Part shown: in pieces, positions 1-6,808 of the stretch
How positions within the stretch are numbered: the stretch's first letter is position 1
Layout: each line of letters opens with the position of its first letter
Source: Pavlovales sp. CCMP2436
Taxonomy: Eukaryota; Haptophyta; Pavlovophyceae; Pavlovales
DNA: 10,395 nucleotides
Reading direction: 5' to 3'
Assembly: GCA_026770615.1 (NCBI GenBank)
Contig: MU631837.1
Span: 12,515-22,909 of the forward strand
Translations under genes and position numbers: made by a program
Notes under the pieces: model-generated
Told to the model about the DNA's origin: nothing
The model's database searches: none
What the model saw: only the letters and a program-made list of their open reading frames with translations

Positions 1-434
1 GTCGTGCGCGTCTTCTGCACTGTGCGTGCGTCGATCTGATGCAGCTCCTGCACGACCCACTCGCACATCGGCCGTCCGCAGCCTACGGCGGAGCTCGGGC
101 ACGTCGAGCTCATGCCTCTAGCGCACACGCAATCCCAGCAGCGATCGCACCAGCAGCCGAAAGTGCGCGCCGTGATCAACTTCTCCGTCAGCGCCAGGAA
201 CTCGTACGTGCCCGAGATGCCATCCGCGCCGCTGAACTTGCTCGCGGCACCACGTTGCCGCTCGGTCTCGATCACCTCGCGCGGCGAGTGCACGATCTTG
301 ATCTCGCTGACGATCTTGGACTGGTGCGACTTGATCCACGCCTCCGAATTGAAGTGCTTCTCGATGTGCTCGCGCGCCTCCAGGTCAGTCGTGATCTTGC
401 CCGACACCGTAGATACCGCACATAAAAATATAGT
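1..434 (-). CDS. Last visible exon of the same gene, partial at window edge, with cysteine cluster
   Basis: Entered in phase 0 after the 73-nt intron, this segment stays open for all 144 complete codons to the window edge. It has no start codon of its own. It begins TIFLCAVSTVSGKITTDLEA, continues with a charged helical stretch (EAREHIEKHF, WIKSHQSKIVSEIKIV), and then carries eight cysteines at exon residues 94, 96, 99, 102, 104, 112, 119 and 124 (C-x-C-x2-C-x2-C-x-C-x7-C-x6-C-x4-C). That spacing suggests a compact zinc-binding module, although I cannot name the fold. Codon use matches the upstream exon, which supports one gene. The plus-strand ORFs over this interval are antisense shadows. 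The gene continues past position 1, so total length and C-terminus are unknown. Confidence 0.65.
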
Positions 435-507
435 CTAGCATAACAGAGTCAGAACCCCCCCCTCTTCCAACACACACTCAACACACAAACACACAAAAGG
501 ATATTAC
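435..507 (-). other. Spliceosomal-type intron, 73 nt, phase 0
   Basis: Read on the minus strand, the upstream exon ends in AAACAG and the intron begins GTAATA; it ends ATGCTAG. Removing it joins 'LESKRKQ' to 'TIFLCAVSTVSGKI' without changing frame. If it is kept, the reading stops after nine codons at a TGA. The intron is rich in T and G and unlike the GC-rich exons on both sides. The prediction rests on splice-site and frame logic only; no transcript evidence is available. Confidence 0.7.
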
Positions 508-2353
508 CTGTTTGCGCTTGGACTCGAGCCTGCAGAAGTCGAGCAGACGGCTGACTTTGCTCAAGTAGTCTGAGCAAGCACTGCCAAGCGAGGCAGCTGG
601 CGCATCAGCCGCGGGCGATGCAGATGCTGCGGCGAGCGCTTTCACAGCGGGTGATGCGGGTGCTGCTGCAGGCGCTTCCGCAGCGGGCGATGCCGCGGGC
701 GTTACGTCTGGGAGGGAGAAGATGGCGGGCACCGTGTCCATTGCGTCGTGATAGCATTTGTACAGTTCGCAAGTACGGCACAAACATGTCTCGCGTTTGA
801 CGCGCCGGAGGTCCACGGCGAGAGCTTTTAAGAGGATGAATAGCTGAGCGCCGTGCCGCAGAGGACGTTCTCGGTCTGGAACTGCGAGAAGAGTGCGTCC
901 ATAGTCTGCATCGCGACCAGCGCCTGCGCGACTTGCCAAAGGTTGGGACCAACGCGCCTTCTCACGCGGTCGCGCGTCCACGGGCTGACCGCACCGTTGT
1001 CGTGGAAGAAGACGTGTACTTTGGCCGCGTCAGCAGCGGAAAGATTGTCTTTCCGCTCGGCGCGCGCAGAAAGCGCTAGCCGAACAGGCGGTCGCCGGAG
1101 GGCCGCGAACTGACGAGTCCCACTGACCCCAGCAGCCTGCCTAGACGTCCCGGCCACTGCGGCTTCATCGGTGGGCGCGCCGATTGGCGCGGCAGCAGAG
1201 CGCACATCCTTTGTCAGGCGGCCAGCGTGCTTGTACTCAATCAGCATGCTCACGCCCTCCGCCGTGTACTCGACAGTGCAAGAGGAATCGGGGCGCAGCT
1301 CGCGCACCACGCCCGCGACTGTGGAGTCCCGCGTCAGCACGCTATCGCCCACAGCGATCGGCTTCCCCTTGCGCCGGACCGAGGCTGCAAAAGCTGCGCG
1401 GATCTTTCGGCATTCGTCGAACACTGCGTTCGATCGGCTGAGGCCGAGTGCTGCCTTCACCCGCCGCACCATGCCTCCCGTCTCTCGCTCGACCACCGCC
1501 TCTGGCGAGAGTACGCAGAGCGCGGCGTAGTACTCGCTGCGCTGCGCCTCCGTCTGGCACTTCTTGAGCTCGGAGAGGGCCTCGCGCGCCCGCGACACAA
1601 TATAGAGCGCAGTCTCCGCCGCGTCGTCTCCACTAGCCGCGCGCTCGGGCACAAGCGCCTCGAGCCTCTCGAGGACTCGCTCGCCGACGCCGATTGCAGA
1701 CACAGCACCGACGATGAGATCGGCAACTCGCTCAGTAGAGCCGGCAGCGTGATAACGCAGTGATGCGAGCACACCCTTGCGCGCGTGGTTAAGCGCAACT
1801 CTGCGCTGCCGCGCTGTGAATGCGTCGCCGTTGTCTGCATCGATCGGCACCTGAGCGCGCGCATGGAAGATTTGTTCTTGCCAAGTGAACTCGCGCAGGT
1901 CCCACGTCGTCCAGTTGTCGTCTGCATCATCATCGGTGCGCCCGCGCTTCGCCTCTACGGACTCGGGCGCGCTGCGCGCCCGCCACAGCGGCGGAGGCTT
2001 GGTCTCGGCCGGCTCCGAGCGCGCACGCGACAAGCGCGGCACCAGCTCGGGCGGCGCGGGCTCAGGCTCGAGCTGCACCCGGCAGCAGTGCGTTGCGAGA
2101 TTCGCGTTGACGAGCTGCACGATCGCATGCTGCAGCATGGGGCGCACAGCCGAGGTACTGCACTTGAGCTGCATCCGCTTCGTTGGGTCCACCGCCCGGC
2201 AGCAGCTGAGCGACACCTGAACGTACTCGCGCTTGACTGCGCTCCCCCCGTCTCCGCGGAGTGCACGTTGTCCTCATTGCACAAGCGCGCAAGGAGGTCA
2301 TCCGCGCTTTTGCAGACGAGCACAGCGAGCGGCTCTGGCCAGCGGAGCGACAT
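508..2353 (-). CDS. Large exon of an uncharacterised, possibly transposon-derived protein; two frame breaks
   Basis: The reading starts at the ATG at 2353-2351, moves to a second frame near 2235-2300 and to a third near 838-845, and ends at the intron donor at 507. The first break lies at a run of six C (2244-2249); one extra base there would join the frames. A 50-nt GT-AG intron would also join them. The second break could be a one-base shift or a 122-nt GTGAG...CAG intron (965-844), but that stretch is open, GC3-rich and looks coding. Visible parts: a basic, Pro-rich N-terminal third; a helical middle; a possible SH3/Tudor-like barrel (about 1215-1367, 'VGDSVLTRDST...'); then 'FFHDNGAVSPWTRDRVRRRVG' and 'TCLCRTCE'. 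From memory this last block matches an uncharacterised plant and algal family with SPN-KD-R-RIG and TClC motifs. I assign no function. It may be a decaying pseudogene or carry assembly errors. Confidence 0.6.
592..699 (-). repeat. Three in-frame 36-bp units encoding a Pro/Ala-rich linker
   Basis: The exon contains three consecutive 12-residue units of the type PAASPAAEAPAA, APASPAVKALAA and ASASPAADAPAA. They lie between the TCLC motif and the 'SDYLSKVSRLLDF' helix. This looks like an expandable coding minisatellite forming a flexible linker. The 36-bp period keeps frame, so copy-number changes would be tolerated. Confidence 0.7.
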
Positions 2354-2609
2354 CGCAGCGGCGGGCGGATGCTGCTAGTCTGGAGCGATCCAGAGCGCAG
2401 GAAGGGTTTTAAAAACTGTTCGAAACATGTTTAAAATCGGCGCGCATTAGTTATTGATCCCTGGCTCGCCCATGAAGAGTTGAAGATATTCTGGAAAATT
2501 CCTAAAATAAAGCTCGTTAAGCTCGACCAATAAGCACTTCAAATTTCGGCGTAGCCCGTCAGGAATGCTCTCATCTCGGTCAGATGGTCTTCGCCCACTT
2601 GATAGCTGT
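2354..2609. other. Non-coding stretch upstream of the left gene
   Basis: This AT-richer spacer separates the ATG of the minus-strand gene from the plus-strand retroelement. A TTTTAAAA tract at about 2407-2414 lies roughly 55-60 bases upstream of that ATG and could act as a TATA-like element; this is weak evidence because such tracts also occur elsewhere in the window. I see no gene or RNA here. Confidence 0.4.
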
Positions 2610-2624
2610 CAGGGGGTGACCTGA

Positions 2625-3068
2625 GCCATAGCCAACTGCAACATAGCCACAAACACCGACTCACAACCCCAACACCAAGGCATGGACGAAAGAGCCACGC
2701 CTAGCCGACAGTCACAACTCGGAAGACTCAGCGAACTCCTCACACGCAACACCCACGCCGGCAAAACCAACATCTTCAAGCACCAGAAAGCCCACAAAGA
2801 AGACTCCTTCCTCAGGCCACTGATACAAGACCCAAGAATCGACGCGGCCAGCCAAGTCTACATTATTGACAACGCGGGAACCGATGCCCTCATCGCCAAG
2901 GCAAACGAGAAGGCCAATGAAATACAACCACCGCCCACGGCAGGAGGAGCACCAACGCCAGCTTATGACGCAGTGCATGTGACACTCAACGTCTGCGCTG
3001 ACTAGGCCGCCAGACAAGTGGCAGTGGAGAATCAAGACCCCTTTCACGACTTAGGCCCATGCGCTTAG
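2625..3068 (+). pseudogene. RNase H-like domain remnant of the retrotransposon polyprotein (broken)
   Basis: In one frame, following a TGA at 2622-2624, the translation gives 'CNIATNTDSQ' (Asp codon 2658), the TDS motif holding an RNase H catalytic Asp. It continues with 'KHQKAH' (His codon 2793), matching the KVKAH element, and 'NAGTDALIAKANEKA' (Asp codon 2883), matching the N-x3-D-x-L-A helix with the last catalytic Asp. The first Asp and the Glu of the family lie upstream and are missing. An insertion of about 20 residues separates KAH from NAGTD compared with typical RNase HI. In-frame TAG codons at 3003 and 3066 interrupt the reading. The domain would have removed RNA from the RNA-DNA hybrid during second-strand synthesis. 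It is inactive as it stands. The match is by motif order only. Confidence 0.6.
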
Positions 3069-3080
3069 CCGCCAGCAAGG

Positions 3081-3861
3081 TACAGCGCCACAGATAAAGA
3101 CGGGAACTTTATCGACCACACACCATCCACCATCCACAGGGCAGTCATAGAAGAAACGGGAACCCAAGCTATAAAAATCCATATCCGCAAAGACCCCCGG
3201 AACCTCACCAGATGCACACAAAAACATGCCATCCGCCTAGGGACCGAAGCGACCTCTGGATAAAGGAGTCAACGGCCTCCTTAAGACCACCCATTGGGGA
3301 AATCTCAGAGGCTACCCAACGCACATACGTCCTATACATGACAGGCACCGCGAATTACAACACAGAACGGGCAAGAGACGAACCAAAGCTCCTCGACATT
3401 ACCCTCTACGAAGGTGGACCTAAACTTAGCACCAAATGCCCCTCCTGCATCATGAAAAGCCTGAACCCAGCGGACGATACGGACTCAGTCGAACATATCA
3501 TGAAACATTGCCCAGCAACCGCCGACCAACGTGACCTTCGACGAACCGTAATCATGAAAAAACTCGGAGGACTCGGCACCAACTTGGTTTACGCGCCATC
3601 GCCGACTCTGCACTCAGCCACCCGGACGCGCACGCCGGGAGCGTCTCGATACAGACCCAGGAGCTAGTCGAGAAATACCTCAAGCTGAACCCAACCTGGG
3701 AGTACAAGACGGGCACCATACAAGGGGTCCTCCTAGCAGCCACTGAAGCTTTAAACGCCGAAAGAACCAAGCTCATTAAGGGCGATGAGCCCATGAACGA
3801 CCCTGATGACCCAGAGGACACGGAAATCGACCCTTCCACACCACCAACCCAGCCACCGTAG
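3081..3861 (+). pseudogene. Post-RNase H C-terminal region with C-C-H-C zinc knuckle (frameshifted)
   Basis: The reading runs through three frames: one from 3081 to about 3245 ('YSATDKDGNFIDH...'), the next to about 3590, and the last to the TAG at 3859-3861. The middle part holds 'VLYMTGTANYN', similar to the YRTG-TL-N motif seen after RNase H in algal LINEs. It also holds a knuckle at 3437-3511: Cys, Cys, His and Cys spaced C-x2-C-x15-H-x4-C, with 'DSVEHIMKHCP' at its end. The last part is acidic and Pro-rich ('DDPEDTEIDPSTPPTQPP'). Together this is the nucleic-acid-binding C-terminus of an RNase H-bearing non-LTR element. I see no restriction-like endonuclease motif after the knuckle. At least two frameshifts make it a relic. 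Confidence 0.65.
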
Positions 3862-4872
3862 AGCAACAACTTGGCAAGCACCCACGATGTCGGCGCGTTC
3901 GCAGCCGTCCTCGGCTGCCGCCATCAACAATACACAGACACTCAAAAAAAAAAAAAAAAAGCCAGACGGGCTGCCCAGGGGCGGAATTCCAACCCTCCAA
4001 ACCCCCCCAAACGACCTCGAACAAAAAAGGGTACATGCATACCCAACCCCCCAACAGGAAATGGAGCCGGAAGCAGCACACTAACCAACAACACTCCAAC
4101 AGAAGATAGAGGCAGAAGCAACACACTGACCATCGAGAACCCCTCGAAACGCCCACGCGTTCAAAAGGGCCGCCATGGGAAACTCAAGCCAGCCATCAAA
4201 TGGACACCAGCGAGAGCCTGGGAACTCGAAAAACTCTATGCTACCGTAAACCTCATGGACATGAACGTTGTGGGTGACGGGAACTGTTTCCTCTACGCAG
4301 CCATGGGAATCGACGGCAGCGGTGTAAGTCACAAACAAGCAGCAGCGAACCTCCGCGAACGAGCCATAGCTCACGCCCGGGCGCTACCCGAAACCGTCCA
4401 GAACTACTTGGACCTCAGACGGCCCAACGAAGACCTAACAGATCCCTGTGGCAACAGCACCGCTCCCATGTGGTCGATGGCATACCAGGCAAAGGAGGAC
4501 GGTTGGATACACAACAACATGTTCTACAGCATAGCAACCATCCTACGGATCGACATAGCAATAGCCACTCACAAGCAAGTGGGAATAGACGTGACCTCAA
4601 CCTTATTTATTCATATGGCAGGCCCAGACCCCAACCTACCTCACCCAGCCCATCCACTACCAAATCAGCTTTTAAGCGTCCAATGGGCGCCACCAGCAGC
4701 ACCAAGACCAGGGGCACACAGGCTCCGACAACATTCACTAGTCACACTGATAAACACACCCAGACAAACAGAACTCGGACCCACGCCCATTCGCGTGATG
4801 CACAGCAACATCGGCTCACACTACAGAGATACCAAACCACTTATCCCAGGCCAACAACCGCAACCACCTTAG
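3862..4872 (+). CDS. OTU-like cysteine protease domain of the retrotransposon, open and with catalytic residues present
   Basis: The frame is open from just after the TAG at 3859 to the TAG at 4870-4872. The OTU signature is GDGNCFLYA, with Asp codon 4276 and nucleophile Cys codon 4285. The C-terminal catalytic His is probably codon 4819 in 'IGSHYRD'. Between them lies 'HNNMFYSIATILRIDIAIAT', where OTU domains show a conserved helix-strand. Ahead of the domain is a low-complexity basic linker with two KRPR clusters that could be nuclear localisation signals, and an A17 run (3944-3960) giving poly-Lys. The first in-frame ATG (4255) is only a few codons before the active site, so the domain was probably translated as the C-terminal part of the upstream polyprotein. 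OTU proteases cleave ubiquitin-type linkages; self-processing or deubiquitination here is inference. Copy B is a diverged relative. Confidence 0.75.
   Translation, partial: SNNLASTHDVGAFAAVLGCRHQQYTDTQKKKKKARRAAQGRNSNPPNPPKRPRTKKGTCIPNPPTGNGAGSSTLTNNTPTEDRGRSNTLTIENPSKRPRVQKGRHGKLKPAIKWTPARAWELEKLYATVNLMDMNVVGDGNCFLYAAMGIDGSGVSHKQAAANLRERAIAHARALPETVQNYLDLRRPNEDLTDPCGNSTAPMWSMAYQAKEDGWIHNNMFYSIATILRIDIAIATHKQVGIDVTSTLFIHMAGPDPNLPHPAHPLPNQLLSVQWAPPAAPRPGAHRLRQHSLVTLINTPRQTELGPTPIRVMHSNIGSHYRDTKPLIPGQQPQPP
3944..3960 (+). repeat. A17 homopolymer inside the OTU reading frame
   Basis: Seventeen consecutive A residues are translated as Lys in the OTU frame. Because 17 is not a multiple of three, slippage by polymerase or ribosome here would connect the neighbouring frame, which is also open upstream (3806 to 4084). 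It could also simply be a replication or sequencing hot spot. Confidence 0.8.
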
Positions 4873-5007
4873 ATGAGGAGAGAGTTTTTAAGATAAGTGG
4901 AGGATTATTGAGTCACCCCGCCGCCTGGGACTAGACCAGGGGTGGGAGATTACCGCCCCCGGCGGTTAGGCGAGCTGCGCTTAGCGCACGTCATTCTAAT
5001 TTTATAC
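4873..5007 (+). other. 3' untranslated region of copy A with predicted hairpins
   Basis: The region shares a 20-base block (4899-4918; copy B 6658-6677) that includes GATTATTGAGTCACC. Downstream, CCTGG/CCAGG can pair around a seven-base loop (about 4924-4940), and CCGCC near 4919 can pair with GGCGG near 4961. The last hairpin is TGCGC-TTA-GCGCA at 4976-4988. The tail then ends CACGTCATTCTAATTTTATA. Structured 3' ends are typical of LINE RNAs that are recognised by their own reverse transcriptase. Confidence 0.6.
4967..5007 (+). repeat. Conserved retroelement 3' tail, copy A
   Basis: It consists of TAGGCGAGCTG, the TGCGC/GCGCA hairpin, and the terminal GTCATTCTAATTTTATA. The same three-part order occurs in copy B (6766-6808) and in the orphan tail C (9703-9741), with identical one-base spacing between hairpin and GTCATTC. 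Confidence 0.75.
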
Positions 5008-5159
5008 GGTTAGTTGTCGGCGCGCGCCCGCGCGGCTCCTATAAACGAAGTTTAAGACTTTTAAAAATAAGCTGATTAAAAAAAACCTTGTAAACCCGAA
5101 ACCCGGATCGCTGAGGTCAAACCCCTGGTCAAACCCCATCAGCACCAAACTCGACCCGT
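5008..5159. other. Non-coding spacer after copy A
   Basis: The spacer begins with a GC-rich palindromic run (about 5019-5036, GGCGCGCGCCCGCGCGG) and turns AT-rich at 5040-5095. No gene is seen. It should hold the right flank of the copy A insertion site. Confidence 0.4.
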
Positions 5160-5650
5160 GAAGGACGCGGGTATCGCACACAGCCCCGCGAGGCCTGGAG
5201 AGGGGCGGGTGGGCAGAACGCAGCTTCCGCACGCCCTCTTCCATCCGCAACCCGCCATCCCGTGCCCCGCCAGCGCCGCCACGCGCAGCTCGACGAAGCG
5301 CTACGGGCAGACGAAGCGGCGGTTCGAGCGACGCCATACGCACAGCTCGAACGATGGGCGGCTCGACGTGCGGCTCGACGACGGGCAGCTCGACAAGAAG
5401 CTTGGCCAACGCCGCCACGAACAGCTCGACGCAGGGCTCGACGGCGGGAAGACGAAGCACTCGAGCGACGGCGCGCAGGCCGCAGCTCGTGGCAGCTTGA
5501 CGAAGCGGCTCGAGCGACGCCATGCGCACCACGATGCGCGGCTCGACGTGCAGCTCGACGACGGGCAGCTCTACGGGCAGCTCGACAGCCGGCTTGACGA
5601 GCAGCTCGAGCAGCTCGTCGGCGGCGGCGCGTTGATGAAGGGCTTTTGAG
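5160..5650. repeat. GC-rich degenerate repeat built on GCTCGAC, with an internal duplication at about 186-bp spacing
   Basis: The hexamer CTCGAC and close variants recur about twenty times, mostly as GGCTCGAC, CAGCTCGAC or GGGCAGCTCGAC. A longer imperfect repeat starts at CGAGCGACGCCAT at 5325 and again at 5511, each followed by GCGGCTCGACGTGC and GACGACGGGCAGCTC. All frames tend to stay open because stop codons are rare in such DNA. A minus-strand frame across it (5664 to 5002) runs into the retroelement tail and lacks a proper ATG, so I treat the region as a minisatellite-like repeat rather than a gene. Confidence 0.6.
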
Positions 5651-5873
5651 AAAGTAACTGACAACTCTAGTAACTGATAACCGACGATTTTTTTTTGAAA
5701 AAAACTTTTTAAACTTTTAACAAACGAAAACTGAGTCGAGGCTACCCGGTACCCCGCTCGCCCTTCACCCCGCAGCCCTTCATCCCGCAGCTCACCAAAC
5801 CAACAGCTTGGAACCTGCTCACAAACCTGTAGCTGCTCAAAAACCTGTTCACCAGCCCCAGGTCCGTAGGATC
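5651..5873. other. Non-coding stretch between the GC repeat and copy B
   Basis: Contains a 16-bp near-tandem AGTAACTGA repeat (about 5654-5685), a T9/A7 tract near 5690-5706, and two small tandem motifs: CCCTTCACCCCGCAG repeated as CCCTTCATCCCGCAG (about 5761-5790), and AACCTG repeated every 15-20 bases (about 5811-5850). No gene is recognised. Confidence 0.5.
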
Positions 5874-6611
5874 CTCATGGGAATTGACGGGCATAACACA
5901 AACCACCCCCAACAAGCCGAAAGAATTCGTCAGCTAGCCACATCGCACGCCAAATCGCTATCACCAAGAACACAAGAATCCCTGAAAATCAGACGAACGA
6001 CCGAGTTCCCCACAGAATCCATGGGAACAATCACCTCCCAGCCGTGGTCGGTATCATACCAGAAAACGGACAATCACTGGATGAACAACAACATGATTCA
6101 TAGCATAGCCACTATCCTCCGCGTCGACATAGCAGTAGCCACGCACCACGCCGACGAAAAGAAAGTCCACCGAACCCTGGAACTCTATCGCACAGGCCCA
6201 CCCTGGACACCCACCAACGGCGCACCAACGATCACAGAAGCCCCAGTACCACTCACAGGAGGCTGCCCATGGACACAAGAAGCACCAAGAACCGGAAACA
6301 CAAAAAAAGTTACCGAACCCTGGAACTCTACCGCGCAGGCCCACCTTGGACACCCACCAACGGCACACCAACGATCACAGAAGCCCCAGTACCACTCACA
6401 GGAGGCTGCCCATGGACACAAGAAGCACCAAGAACCGGAAACACAAAAGGAGGGAAACCACGCAAACAGCCAGCACACGCCATAACCACACTCATGCGCT
6501 CACCCAGAATGGCAGGCACAGAACAAAATAATACCGATTCGAGTCATACACAGCGACATCACTACTCACTTTCGAGGAACCCAAGCTCGCACACACAACC
6601 AACAGACCTAA
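5874..6611 (+). pseudogene. Truncated OTU-like domain of copy B
   Basis: The frame opens with 'MGIDG', matching copy A directly after its active-site GDGNCFLYA motif, so the nucleophile Cys is absent. Shared blocks include 'NNNMIHSIATILRVDIAVATH' against 'HNNMFYSIATILRIDIAIATH'. A 143-bp tandem duplication shifts the frame; the next frame continues with 'HAITTLMRSPRMAGTEQN' (copy A 'HSLVTLINTPRQTELGP'). A second shift near 6525 returns to 'IPIRVIHSDITTHFRGT', which aligns with the catalytic-His segment of copy A, and ends at TAA 6609-6611. An in-frame TAA at 6483 also interrupts the first frame. It cannot encode an active protease. Its value is comparative: it supports the OTU domain as an inherited part of the element family. 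Confidence 0.7.
6160..6445 (+). repeat. 143-bp tandem duplication inside copy B
   Basis: CGAACCCTGGAACTCTA occurs at 6171 and again at 6314, exactly 143 bases apart. The two units are nearly identical through ATCACAGAAGCCCCAGTACC and on to CCGGAAACACAAAA. Few differences are visible, so the duplication is younger than the split between copies A and B. Since 143 is not a multiple of three, it breaks the OTU frame. Copy A has no such duplication. Confidence 0.85.
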
Positions 6612-6765
6612 TGATGTACAGTTTGTTGTTGAGAAAAGGAAGTTTAGTCAGTTAAGAGGAGGATTATTGAGTCACCCTGTCCGGCCAGCTAGAGACCCCT
6701 CGTTGGGAATGGTGGCCGGAGGAACTGAAAGGAGATAGCAGCCGCCCCCGTGAAAAGGGGCTGGT

Positions 6766-6808
6766 TCGGCAAGCTGCGCACACAGCGCATGTCATTCTAA
6801 TTTTATAC
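6766..6808 (+). repeat. Conserved retroelement 3' tail, copy B
   Basis: Reads TCGGCAAGCTG, hairpin TGCGC-ACACA-GCGCA (6775-6789), one base, then GTCATTCTAATTTTATAC. The stem is identical to copy A while the loop differs in length and sequence. Upstream, TCCGGCCA (6680-6687) can pair with TGGCCGGA (6713-6720), giving an eight-base stem in the 3' untranslated region. Confidence 0.75.

Larger units (their letters stand above)
2610..5007 (+). mobile_element. 5'-truncated non-LTR retrotransposon, copy A (RNase H end, zinc knuckle, OTU protease, structured 3' tail)
   Basis: The order of recognisable parts is that of the 3' half of a non-LTR (LINE-type) element: RNase H remnant, post-RNase H region with C-C-H-C knuckle, then an OTU-like cysteine protease domain, a 135-base 3' untranslated region and a conserved terminal motif. 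No LTR, integrase or reverse transcriptase core is present; the 5' edge (somewhere in 2560-2650) appears to be the usual 5' truncation. The plus strand is rich in A and C, unlike the GC3-rich left gene. The 3' end is set by comparison with copy B (to 6808). Dualen/RandI elements of Chlamydomonas are a known precedent for algal LINEs reported to carry a cysteine protease domain; kinship is inferred, not tested. Confidence 0.75.
5874..6808 (+). mobile_element. 5'-truncated non-LTR retrotransposon, copy B (OTU remnant and 3' tail)
   Basis: Homology to copy A begins abruptly at CATGGGAAT (5874; copy A about 4302) and continues to the shared tail ending at 6808. It retains the second half of the OTU domain and the 3' untranslated region. 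Protein similarity to copy A is clear but far from identical, so B is a different subfamily or an old insertion rather than a recent duplicate of A. The 5' truncation is typical of LINE insertion. I find no convincing target-site duplication. Confidence 0.7.

Noticed and set aside
1171..2378. Several plus-strand open frames opposite the left gene
   Set aside because: They are antisense shadows of a GC3-rich minus-strand exon; no motif, and the minus strand has the recognisable protein features.
3437..3861. Possible restriction-like endonuclease after the zinc knuckle, as in R2-type or Dualen elements
   Set aside because: The expected R-H-N and PD...D motifs following the C-C-H-C are not visible; the segment turns acidic and Pro-rich instead.
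5002..5664. Long minus-strand open frame over the GC repeat
   Set aside because: It lacks an ATG at its 5' end, is made of the CTCGAC repeat, and runs into the tail of copy A, so it is not an original coding sequence.
6185..6519. Minus-strand open frames rich in Trp and Gly over copy B
   Set aside because: They are duplicated only because of the 143-bp tandem repeat and are antisense to the OTU remnant.
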